Source: Streptomyces hokutonensis
GTDB lineage: Bacteria; Actinomycetota; Actinomycetes; Streptomycetales; Streptomycetaceae
Direction of reading: 5' to 3'
DNA: 64,000 nucleotides
NCBI RefSeq assembly: GCF_000376565.1
Contig: NZ_BARG01000006.1
Coordinates: 62,001 to 126,000, forward strand
Shown in pieces: positions 16,532 to 24,552 of the stretch. The translations under genes were made by a program, and so were the position numbers. Every line of letters starts with the position of its first letter. The stretch's first letter is position 1. The notes under the pieces are model-generated. The model saw only the letters and a program-made list of their open reading frames with translations. It was not told where the DNA came from and did not search any database.

Positions 16532-18409
16532 GTGAAAGACGTCAGGAGAAAAGTCCGGCGTACCCAGACGATCACCCCCTTCGGCGTGGGGGGCATTATC
16601 GACTTGCAGGGCGAGTCCTTCGTAGCAGCCGATATTCGTAGCTGGGGCGGGCATGGGGATAAAGTGGACTCTCCGCGCCTGGCACGGAAGCTGGGAGTCC
16701 AATCCTTTCGATCAGCACCCGTGGTTCCCCCTGGGAAGATGGAGTTCGTCTCAAAGGTAGGCCCAGTCTATACACGGTTCCCGCGTTGGCTCTTCTGCCC
16801 ACACTGCAGAATCTTGACCTTCTGGCGATCCGAAATGGAGCAGAAGGATAAACAGCCTTCATGCGGACGCTGTGCGGGAAACCCACAGTTGGTGCCTATG
16901 CGTTTCATCCAAGTTTGCAGAAATGGCCACATGTCTGACGTTGACTGGCGCAGGTGGGCTCATTCCACAGCAGACAGCCCTGAACATCGCCAATGCCAAC
17001 GAAAGAGGCTCAAATTCGTCACCACACCCGATTCGTCAGGCCTCGATGCGCTTGTAATTCATTGTCTGGACTGCCTTTCGCGTCGATCCCTCGAGGGAAT
17101 CAGCCAGAAGAACAGCCTAAAAAGGATCGGAATCCACTGTTCCGGAATTCAACCCTGGCAGTTGGGAAGCGATGAACAGGTCGAGTGCGACGAAACCCCG
17201 AGAGTCGTACAACGTGGCGCTAGCAATGTCTACTTCCCTCAAGTGCATTCGGCAATCGACATCCCCTCCCCTTCAGATCCCAGCGGGGATGAAAAATACA
17301 CCCAAGCCGTTCTCGGAAATGCATTGTGGCCGGATTTGACCAGCGCCGATGAAGAGTCTCCGATGACAGATGCACTCAGGAAGATCATCGCCAAGCAGTG
17401 CGGGGTTTCCGTGGATTTTGTCGAGAAACTCCGCATCCATCACATGAATGATGTTACCGCTCGACCGGTTTCACGGGGAACGGATGAAGATCTCAGCATC
17501 GACGAATGGTCTGCTTTTACTTCCGTGACCGGAAGTTCCCGCACCACCGGTGACTTCGCCGTCAGGCAAGTTGATCTCGGGGTACGCCCGACGGACAGCG
17601 AATCCTTCGAGTTGATCGCTCAACGGATCGATCGCGTCATCGTAGCCGACCGAATCCGGGAAGTCCGAGCGCTTGCGGGGTTCTCACGCTATGAACCCGA
17701 TAGCCACGAGAGACTTGTCTCCGTCAATCCGGTATCCAAACCGCAGTGGCTGCCGGCCGTGGAATCGTACGGCGAGGGGATCTTCATCTCCTTTGAGGAA
17801 AAAGAGATCCAGGAATGGGAATCCAAGGAACCCATTCGCCTCTGGACCCGGAAAATCGAAGAGAACATGGAGGCCTCCTTCCAGATCGACCGCCTCCGGG
17901 AGAAGACAGGCGTCGAGCTACTGCCTCGCTTCGTCATGTTGCATACATTGGCCCATCAATTCATCCGACAGCTCTCTTACGACAGCGGCTACAATGCCGC
18001 CTCGCTGCGCGAACGAATCTATGCGAAGGGCCATCCCAAAGAATCTCCCAATCCAAGCCAAGCCGGGATCTTCGTCTACACTGCCGCGGGTGATTCGGAA
18101 GGGACGCTCGGCGGACTGGTCCGCCAGGGCGAGCCACCCAACCTGCTGGACACTTTCGTACGCCTACTTGAATCAGCTCAATGGTGCTCACAAGACCCAC
18201 TGTGCGCCGACTCCACCGGCCGGTCTCTAGCCAATCTGAATCGGGCCGCATGTCACGCCTGCACATTGCTGCCTGAGACCTGCTGCGAGACTGGAAATAC
18301 ACTTCTGGATCGCACGCTCCTGATCGGGGAGGGCAATGTGGCCGGCTTCTTCGAGCATGTAATTCGAGCAGCGCTCAAGGAATCTGCAGAATCCGTCGAT
18401 GCTTCATGA
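16532..18409 (+). CDS. drmB: DrmB-like DISARM protein (DUF1998)
   Basis: 625 residues. The N-terminus RRTQTITPFGVGGIIDLQG matches the usual DrmB opening. Middle: FCPHCRILTFW and a second Cys pair form a zinc ribbon, followed by another CLDC unit. C-terminus: HTLAHQFIRQLSYDSGYNA is the DUF1998 signature, followed by a cysteine cluster (ACHACTLLPETCC). In DISARM the DrmB subunit works with the DrmA helicase; DUF1998 domains usually accompany SF2 helicases. GTG start three bases after the drmA stop; the stop overlaps the next ATG. The coding sequence is noticeably AT-richer than flanking core genes, which suggests horizontal acquisition. Gene symbol by homology. Confidence 0.88.
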   Translation: MKDVRRKVRRTQTITPFGVGGIIDLQGESFVAADIRSWGGHGDKVDSPRLARKLGVQSFRSAPVVPPGKMEFVSKVGPVYTRFPRWLFCPHCRILTFWRSEMEQKDKQPSCGRCAGNPQLVPMRFIQVCRNGHMSDVDWRRWAHSTADSPEHRQCQRKRLKFVTTPDSSGLDALVIHCLDCLSRRSLEGISQKNSLKRIGIHCSGIQPWQLGSDEQVECDETPRVVQRGASNVYFPQVHSAIDIPSPSDPSGDEKYTQAVLGNALWPDLTSADEESPMTDALRKIIAKQCGVSVDFVEKLRIHHMNDVTARPVSRGTDEDLSIDEWSAFTSVTGSSRTTGDFAVRQVDLGVRPTDSESFELIAQRIDRVIVADRIREVRALAGFSRYEPDSHERLVSVNPVSKPQWLPAVESYGEGIFISFEEKEIQEWESKEPIRLWTRKIEENMEASFQIDRLREKTGVELLPRFVMLHTLAHQFIRQLSYDSGYNAASLRERIYAKGHPKESPNPSQAGIFVYTAAGDSEGTLGGLVRQGEPPNLLDTFVRLLESAQWCSQDPLCADSTGRSLANLNRAACHACTLLPETCCETGNTLLDRTLLIGEGNVAGFFEHVIRAALKESAESVDAS

Positions 18410-19506
18410 AGCTTCCTACGCTCCTGGAGCTTTCTCCGGAACAGGAAGCGGTCACCGACATGCCGTTCGAGGGGCAACACATCGTCACCGGGCCACCTGG
18501 CAGTGGAAAGACCGTGATGGCCATCTACCGGGCGTGGATGCTAGGCACCGCGGGTCGACCGGCCGTACTGATCACCCATTCCAACCTACTCAACCAGTAC
18601 TGCGCACACATCGCACAACGCTTGTCCGACCAGTTCCGCATCATGACTTTCCATCGCTGGCTGCGTACCACCTGGCAGCAAAATTACGACAAGCCCCCAC
18701 CAAATGGCGGAGCCGGTGAATGGAGCTATGACTGGATCGAAATGATCCACGACTGTGTCAGAAAACGTCCAGCCGTGGAACACCTGGTCATCGACGAGGG
18801 CCAGGATCTGCCCAATGGGTTCTACGATCTATGCAGCATCCTCGGGGTCAGTATTACGGTTTTTGCGGATGAAGATCAACGCATCACCGAAGAACAGAGT
18901 ACGATTGCGGAGATAGCAACGGCACTTGACATCACCCGAGAGTTCGTCCCATTGGAGGGCAACCACCGCACCACTCGTGAGATCGCGCTGCTCGCATCCC
19001 ACTACGAGATTCACTCCGGGCATCAGTTCCTGCTAAGCCCTGAGCCAGCGGGAATAAAGCCGCACGTCACGCATTGGGGATCTCCCCAATCCTTCCTCGG
19101 CGATGTGGTCCGCTACATCAAGGTCCATCCCCATCTTGAGATTGGAGTCCTCTGCAGAACCACTGAGGCGCAACGAGCAGTTGAGCTGCATCTGGCCAAA
19201 CACGGTCTCGAACTCTCGATACAAACTTACGTTTCCAACGACTTGAATCGATCATCAGTCGACTTCTCCAAGAGACCAGTCCGCATCGTCAATACAGCGA
19301 GCATGAAGGGATTGGAGTTCGACACCGTCTTCGTCCCGGACCTGGACTCGTATTCTGAGGATCCGTCTGGCGCCAACGTTCGTATGCGATTCCACGTCCT
19401 GTGTACGCGCGCCAGAAGCGAACTGTATTTTGCATACTACGGACAGAAGGAACCAGCAATTGTCGCTGACGTGTCGCAGTCAATACTTGAGCGACATCGC
19501 AGCTGA
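18406..19506 (+). CDS. Small UvrD-like SF1 helicase, last gene of the defence operon
   Basis: 366 residues, much shorter than UvrD or Rep. Walker A GPPGSGKTVMA near residue 29, Walker B VIDEGQDLP near 128 (DEGQD instead of DEAQD), FADEDQRI, EGNHRTT, SMKGLEFDTVFVPDL and the final LCTRARSELYF make a complete but minimal SF1 set without obvious accessory domains. ATGA overlap with drmB implies coupled translation. It may translocate on single strands produced by the DrmA/DrmB pair. No terminator hairpin is clear before the convergent ATPase gene at 19603. Confidence 0.85.
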   Translation: MKLPTLLELSPEQEAVTDMPFEGQHIVTGPPGSGKTVMAIYRAWMLGTAGRPAVLITHSNLLNQYCAHIAQRLSDQFRIMTFHRWLRTTWQQNYDKPPPNGGAGEWSYDWIEMIHDCVRKRPAVEHLVIDEGQDLPNGFYDLCSILGVSITVFADEDQRITEEQSTIAEIATALDITREFVPLEGNHRTTREIALLASHYEIHSGHQFLLSPEPAGIKPHVTHWGSPQSFLGDVVRYIKVHPHLEIGVLCRTTEAQRAVELHLAKHGLELSIQTYVSNDLNRSSVDFSKRPVRIVNTASMKGLEFDTVFVPDLDSYSEDPSGANVRMRFHVLCTRARSELYFAYYGQKEPAIVADVSQSILERHRS

Positions 19507-19602
19507 TGTCGACGTCAGCGCCTATGGTGAACCATTGACAACAACACCCCGAAGATCGCTTCACCCTGGGCTTTGGAACGACAGCCCTCCAGCTTCCACG
19601 AT

Positions 19603-20217
19603 CTACGCCTCAAAACGTGTCTGTGCCCGGTCCAGAACCTTGTCTCCGTCGAAGCCGTGCGCCCTTAGCCAGTGGAGGAAGTCCGTGATGACATCGATCA
19701 CGGCCTCCTCGGCCAGAGCCGCGCTCAGACGGCTCTGTTTCGGTTCAACGGGCAGCGCCGCGGAGTAGAAGCCCAGGAGCGCCTCGGCCCGCGTCACGCC
19801 TGCGTCGTCGACATGTCCGCTCGGCGATGTGAGCCTTGTTTCCAGCTCACACCAAGTCACCTTTCGGTCAGGATGGAGCAGGACACCCCAACGGTCGGCG
19901 ACTCCGTCGACGAGGGCCATGCCCCGTCCACCCTCGGAGTCGGAGGTCGCCTCGACGAGAGTGGGCAGGGCTCGCGTGTCGGGGTCGTGCACCTCGATCC
20001 GCAGGCGAGTTCCGTTCATGGAGACCGCGAGGGTGGCCGGGGTCCCGGCGCCCACATGCGTGATGACGTTGGACACCAACTCGCTCACACAGAGTTGAGC
20101 CCCGTCGGTCACGTCGTGCAGACCCCACATGCCCAGGTGCAAACGCACGACGCGGCGCAGCGCAGCAACCTCCTCGGGATCCGCCGTGAAGGCCAGGTCC
20201 CACGGCTTTCGTGACAT
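19603..20217 (-). CDS. ATP-binding (HATPase_c_2) regulator of the AbaA/WhiJ-type triad
   Basis: 204 residues: an anti-sigma-factor-like histidine-kinase ATPase fold with SELVSNVITHVG (N box) and GGRGMALVDG (G2), plus about 65 extra C-terminal residues (DVITDFLHWLRAHGFDGDKV) that most relatives lack. Such small ATPases are encoded beside XRE/DUF5753 and DUF397 genes throughout Streptomyces, where some sets influence development and antibiotic production. It is divergent from the HTH gene at 20444. ATG 20217 is chosen because upstream codons do not look coding. Confidence 0.85.
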   Translation of the reverse strand: MSRKPWDLAFTADPEEVAALRRVVRLHLGMWGLHDVTDGAQLCVSELVSNVITHVGAGTPATLAVSMNGTRLRIEVHDPDTRALPTLVEATSDSEGGRGMALVDGVADRWGVLLHPDRKVTWCELETRLTSPSGHVDDAGVTRAEALLGFYSAALPVEPKQSRLSAALAEEAVIDVITDFLHWLRAHGFDGDKVLDRAQTRFEA

Positions 20218-20443
20218 ACACGCTTCTTGGATCACCAGGACTCCTCTCGTGGCACGACATCTCCGCATGCTCGGCGGAGCGTCACATGCCCTCACCGTGA
20301 GTGGCGTTGTCGACCAGAGTGATGCCGACACATCCCGTCGTGCAATGTGCAGGAAGAGATTCCCACTTCCGAGTGATTGGCACGCAGAGGTCTTGGCGCG
20401 AGACTGAACACCCGCTAGTCGACGGATTGTTGAGAGGTTCGAG

Positions 20444-21292
20444 ATGGCCGGTTCACCGACGGCGCGCCGTCGTCGTCTCTCGATCGAGCTGAAGAAGCTC
20501 CGGGAGACGAACGCGTTCACCTGCGCGCAGGTCGGCCAGGCGCTGGACTGGAGCGGCTCCAAGGTCAACCGCATGGAGACGGGCAGTGGCCGGGTCCAGC
20601 CGTCGGACATCGACGCCCTGTGCCGGTTCTACGACACGACCGACGAACTGCGGGAGTTCCTCAAGTCGTTGGCTCGGGAGGCCAAGACTCGCGGGTGGTG
20701 GCAGGTGCACGGTGCCGGCGTCCCCGAGTGGTTCAACATCTACATCGGCCTGGAGCAGGACGTCTCCACGTTCCGGCAGTACCAGTGCGAGTTGATCCCG
20801 GGACTCATGCAGACCGAGGCGTACACCGGTGAACTCCACAGGACGGGAGCCCACATGTCCGCCGAGGACATCGCCAGGGCCGTACAAGTGCGCATGGAAC
20901 GGCAGGCCATGCTGACGCGACCCGACTCCCCCGATGCCTGGTTCGTGGTGAACGAGGGCTCGCTCCGCAACGTCATCGGGGATCGGGCGTTGATGCGAGA
21001 ACAACTCGAACGCGTGCTGGAATCAGCCGAGTTGCCGAGCGTGACCCTGCAGGTGCTTCCCTTCGACTCGGGCACATATCCAGCTACGGGCACGTTCACC
21101 ATCCTGGGCTTTCCCGCTCCGGAGGACCCGGACCTGGTGTACCGGGACGGCATCACCGATGCTGTGTACCTGGAGGGCGAGCATCACGTTCGCGAGTACA
21201 CGAAGGCGTTCGACGGCCTACGGGCTGCGGCACTCAGCCCTCAACGCTCCGCCCAGTTGATCAAGTCCGTTCTGAAGGAATACGCAAGTTGA
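20444..21292 (+). CDS. Helix-turn-helix / DUF5753 transcriptional regulator (WhiJ-like)
   Basis: 282 residues. The N-terminal Cro/C1-type HTH (residues 14-60; FTCAQVGQALDWSGSKVNRME) is followed by the DUF5753 effector-binding domain (EWFNIYIGLEQDVSTFRQYQ, LIPGLMQTEAYT). This is the standard partner of DUF397 proteins in Streptomyces. ATG 20444 follows GAGAGG. The stop overlaps the TTG of the DUF397 gene. It probably binds the divergent region 20218-20443. Confidence 0.92.
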   Translation: MAGSPTARRRRLSIELKKLRETNAFTCAQVGQALDWSGSKVNRMETGSGRVQPSDIDALCRFYDTTDELREFLKSLAREAKTRGWWQVHGAGVPEWFNIYIGLEQDVSTFRQYQCELIPGLMQTEAYTGELHRTGAHMSAEDIARAVQVRMERQAMLTRPDSPDAWFVVNEGSLRNVIGDRALMREQLERVLESAELPSVTLQVLPFDSGTYPATGTFTILGFPAPEDPDLVYRDGITDAVYLEGEHHVREYTKAFDGLRAAALSPQRSAQLIKSVLKEYAS

Positions 21293-21504
21293 ACAGTGCA
21301 GAGGCCGGGACCCGCAACCGTCTGGTCTGGTTCACGTCGTCCTACAGCAACGGCGCCGGGGGTGAGTGCGTCGAGTGTGCGACGACCGGTGGCCGCGCAC
21401 TGGTGCGTGACACCAAGAACGCCACAGGCCCAGTGGTCACCGTTCGAAGCGGCCCTTGGCATTCCTTCGTTCAGGCCTTCAAGGACAGTGGGCCGGTGGA
21501 GTGA
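21289..21504 (+). CDS. DUF397 small protein
   Basis: 71 residues with the DUF397 signature WFTSSYSNGAGGECVECA and VRDTKN. It starts at TTG 21289, overlapping the stop of the HTH gene (TTGA). DUF397 proteins act with WhiJ-like regulators, probably by binding them. The next gene converges seven bases away. Confidence 0.92.
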   Translation: MNSAEAGTRNRLVWFTSSYSNGAGGECVECATTGGRALVRDTKNATGPVVTVRSGPWHSFVQAFKDSGPVE

Positions 21505-21511
21505 ACACCTC

Positions 21512-22114
21512 TCAGGCCTGCCGCCCCCACTGCCCCCGATGAACGACGTCCTCCACACCCCGCCGCCGCTCCGCGATACGCCCACTCTGCTCGGGAACAT
21601 CCTCAGCCCGGTACCCGACCGTGATCCCGCCGATCGGGTCGTACTCGTCCGGGACCCCGAACTCCGCCCGGAACGGCTGGAGATGCTCGGGTGCGATGCC
21701 GAAGAAGCAGGCGCCGAGGCCTTCGTCGACCGCGGTCAGGAGCATCAGCAGGGCGGCCATTCCCGTGTCGATGTGCCAGTACGGCGCGGGCCAGCGGGCC
21801 TCGGCGCGGTCCTCCCAGCCCTTGTCGGGTTCGGCGTAGCGCTCAAGGTACGCCGCCTTGTGGGCCAGGGGTACGACGACCAGCGGGGCGTCCTGCATGG
21901 TCGGGGTCTTCTCGACCCGGGTGGGGACGAAGGGCCAGAAGCGGGCGCGGTCGGCCGGGTCGGTCAGGGCGAGGAACGCCCAGCCCTGGGAGAAGCCGGC
22001 CGAGGGGGCTCGTAGCGCGGAGGCGAGGATGCGCTCGGTCACCTCCGGGGTCAGCGGCTTGTCGGAGTAGTGACGGATCATGCGCCTGCGACGGACCACC
22101 TCGGAGAATTCCAT
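21512..22114 (-). CDS. Nitroreductase family protein
   Basis: FMN-dependent NAD(P)H oxidoreductase of 200 residues, normal length. FSEVVRRRRMIRHYSDKPL and ILASALRAPSAGFSQGW are the characteristic N-terminal FMN-binding segments; GLGACFFGI lies near the C-terminal binding site. Cytosolic and probably dimeric. ATG 22114 gives the canonical start; a longer frame upstream exists but is low-complexity and unlikely to be translated. Substrate unknown. Confidence 0.88.
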   Translation of the reverse strand: MEFSEVVRRRRMIRHYSDKPLTPEVTERILASALRAPSAGFSQGWAFLALTDPADRARFWPFVPTRVEKTPTMQDAPLVVVPLAHKAAYLERYAEPDKGWEDRAEARWPAPYWHIDTGMAALLMLLTAVDEGLGACFFGIAPEHLQPFRAEFGVPDEYDPIGGITVGYRAEDVPEQSGRIAERRRGVEDVVHRGQWGRQA

Positions 22115-22461
22115 GGCGGGAGAACCTGTCACGAGCCAACCGGTCACCGGGAGTTGTCGATCTGCCAATCTCGCGCCGCGCGCCCAGGGCCACTGCGGCA
22201 GGCATCGACTCGACTGACAGGCAGGCAGGCAGGCCCACCTGCGGTCGTGGGCGCGAGCTACGACCGGACGGGGGCCGCCCCCGCGCCCGTCACGACGGCA
22301 CCCTCTGGTCGATACCAACTCCCCAATCCCCACTGCCCCGTTACGCACTTATTGCACAAGAGATCTTCACCATTTCCGACCTGAGTTCATATGATGCGGA
22401 GATCAACAGGCCCGGCCAGGCGGAGACTTGGGCGGGCCTCTCGGGTTCCTGTGGGGGTTTC
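22115..22461. other. Divergent intergenic region
   Basis: About 350 bases between the nitroreductase and a secreted-protein gene. It holds a (CAGG)4 tract at 22218-22233 and an AT-richer patch at about 22340-22400 that may contain promoters. No gene or firm hexamer pair is recognised. Confidence 0.5.
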
Positions 22462-23310
22462 ATGCGTATACGCGTTGCGGCCGGTGTTGTCTCCGGTGCT
22501 GTGGTTCTGTCCGCGCTCGCTCTTCCGGTTGCCGCTCAGGCGGCGGAGCGTAGGGGGGCCTCGGCGGAGCTGAAGTCCTTCGCCTCGGCGGCCGTTCAGC
22601 CCAGAGACTCGCTGGGTAACACCAAGTTCTCGCACGCTGTCATCAACGGGGGCAAGGACATCGTCCTCGGTACCAGCGGTACGAAGTCCGTCACCGTCAC
22701 GTACACCGCGACCGACCAGAACGGTGTCGCGCTCACCGAGGCCTTCCTGTGGCAGGGGACGGACAGTTCGACCACGGACGGGATCACCGGTGGGCTGGGG
22801 ACGGACGACGACCCCGACTGCACGGAGACGGCGACGCAGGGGACGTACACCTGCAAGGCCGTCTTCAACATCCACCCCGCGACCGACATGAAGGACAACG
22901 GCGTGGCCGGGACCTGGAAGTTGTTCCTGGGGGCCTGGGATCTGTACGCGAACGCCAGTTACAACGACGACGTGGCCACCGCCTCGATCAAGAAGGCCTC
23001 CACGCTGACCGCCGACGCCACTCCTGAGCCGGTCAAGAAGGGGAAGACCATCACGGTCACGGGGAAGCTCGCCCGGGCGAACTGGGCGACGGGCAAGTAC
23101 GCGGGGTACGTGTCCCAGCCCGCGAAGCTGCAGTTCCGTAAGAAGGGCAGCAGCACCTACACCACCCTCAAGACGATCAAGACCAACAGCACCGGTGTTC
23201 TGAAGACCACCACCAAGGCCACGGTCGACGGGTACTACCGGTACGTCTTCGCCGGTACCTCCACCACCGCCGCGGCAACCGCGGCCGGCGACTTCGTCGA
23301 CGTCCGGTAA
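22462..23310 (+). CDS. Secreted protein, unknown function, beta-rich
   Basis: 282 residues with a clear Sec signal peptide (MRIRVAAGVVSGAVVLSALA, cleavage near AQAAE). The mature part is beta-rich: SVTVTYTATDQNGV and a tail resembling Ig-like or surface-adhesion repeats (KKGKTITVTGKLARA, PAKLQFRKKGSSTY). A Cys pair (DPDCTE...TYTCKA) probably forms a disulfide. ATG 22462 is preceded by GGGGG. It is likely an extracellular binding or structural protein; no enzyme motif is seen. Confidence 0.8.
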   Translation: MRIRVAAGVVSGAVVLSALALPVAAQAAERRGASAELKSFASAAVQPRDSLGNTKFSHAVINGGKDIVLGTSGTKSVTVTYTATDQNGVALTEAFLWQGTDSSTTDGITGGLGTDDDPDCTETATQGTYTCKAVFNIHPATDMKDNGVAGTWKLFLGAWDLYANASYNDDVATASIKKASTLTADATPEPVKKGKTITVTGKLARANWATGKYAGYVSQPAKLQFRKKGSSTYTTLKTIKTNSTGVLKTTTKATVDGYYRYVFAGTSTTAAATAAGDFVDVR

Positions 23311-23533
23311 GCGGCTCGGCTCGCCCGAGTAAGAGATCTACGTGAACCGGCGGGAGGCCCTCCCGCCGGTCCCGGTCCCGTGTGTACCGTCCTCCCTTGT
23401 GTTGATCGGTGATCACTCAACTACCGTTCTACGCGCGGAGATTCGCCACCCCCAGCCCCTTCCGCAGCACCCGCACCCCCCGTTCATTCCACCCCCACTC
23501 ATGGAATCCCCCCACTTCACGGAGGTTCACCGG

Positions 23534-24481
23534 ATGCCCAGTCTTGGCAAGTTCACGTCACGTCGTAGGCTCACCACCGCCCTCACCGTCCTCGGGCTTC
23601 TCGCCACCGGGGCCGTCGCTCAGGCCGCCACCGTCACCCCCGCTGCCGCGGCCACCGCGGCCACCACGCACCGCGTGCTGTTCGACGACGGGCACGCCGA
23701 GGAGGCCGGCAACGCCGACTGGATCATCTCCACGAGCAAGCCGGACCCGCTCGCCCAGGACTCCTCCCCCTCATCCGACAAGGACTGGACCGGGGCGCTG
23801 TCGTCGTGGGGCATCGCGCTGCAGAAGACCGGGGACTACAGCCTCAAGACCGCCACCAGCGCGCTGACTTACGGGGGTTCGTCGGCGAACGACCTCTCGA
23901 ACTTCGACACGCTGGTCCTCCCCGAGCCCAACATCAAGTTCACTACGGCCGAGAAGACCGCCATCATGAACTTCGTGAAGGCCGGTGGCGGGCTGTTCAT
24001 GATCTCCGACCACACCGGGTCCGACCGGAACAACGACGGGTACGACGCGGTCCAGATCCTCAACGATCTGATGACGAACAACAGCGTTGATTCCACTGAC
24101 CCGTTCGGGTTCTCCATCGACTCGCTGAACATCAGTTCCGGCTACCCGGCCGCCATCAGCGACAGCACCAACCCGGTGCTGCACGGCTCCTTCGGTACCG
24201 TCACCAAGAGCCTGATCGCCAACGGCACCACCGCCACGATCAAGCCCGCCGACAACTCCGCCGCCAAGGGGCTGCTGTACCGCAGCGGTTACTCCGGCAA
24301 CACCGGCGCCTTCTTCGCGACCAGCACCTTCGGGAGCGGCAAGGTCGCGTTCTGGGGCGACAGTTCGCCGGTCGACGACGGCACCGGCCAGTCCGGCAAC
24401 ACGCTCTACGACGGCTGGAACGACACCGGCGCCACCAACGCCGCCCTCGCCCTCAACGCCACGGAGTGGCTCTCCTCGTGA
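23534..24481 (+). CDS. Secreted protein with GATase-like fold
   Basis: 315 residues; an N-terminal signal peptide (RRLTTALTVLGLLATGAVAQ) ends near AQAATV. The mature part begins HRVLFDDGHAEEAGNADW and continues with FDTLVLPEPNIKFT, KAGGGLFMISDHTGSDRNND and GSGKVAFWGDSSPVDD, a pattern like the class I amidotransferase-like domains attached to secreted actinobacterial hydrolases, without a clear catalytic triad. ATG 23534 has GGAGG eight bases upstream; ATG 23502 is possible but less well placed. A strong hairpin follows at 24515. Confidence 0.78.
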   Translation: MPSLGKFTSRRRLTTALTVLGLLATGAVAQAATVTPAAAATAATTHRVLFDDGHAEEAGNADWIISTSKPDPLAQDSSPSSDKDWTGALSSWGIALQKTGDYSLKTATSALTYGGSSANDLSNFDTLVLPEPNIKFTTAEKTAIMNFVKAGGGLFMISDHTGSDRNNDGYDAVQILNDLMTNNSVDSTDPFGFSIDSLNISSGYPAAISDSTNPVLHGSFGTVTKSLIANGTTATIKPADNSAAKGLLYRSGYSGNTGAFFATSTFGSGKVAFWGDSSPVDDGTGQSGNTLYDGWNDTGATNAALALNATEWLSS

Positions 24482-24514
24482 GCCAACCGGCAATCAGGCA
24501 GAACTGATTGGGCG

Positions 24515-24544
24515 GGCGGGTGCGGCTCCCGAACCGCACCCGCC
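24515..24544. terminator. Bidirectional terminator hairpin
   Basis: A perfect 11-bp stem (GGCGGGTGCGG with CCGCACCCGCC) and an 8-base loop between two convergent genes. There is no T-run, as is usual in Streptomyces. Confidence 0.8.
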
Positions 24545-24552
24545 CCTCCCGT

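Noticed and set aside
22218..22233. (CAGG)4 microsatellite as a regulatory element
   Set aside because: Too short, and nothing around it suggests function; noted only as a simple repeat.
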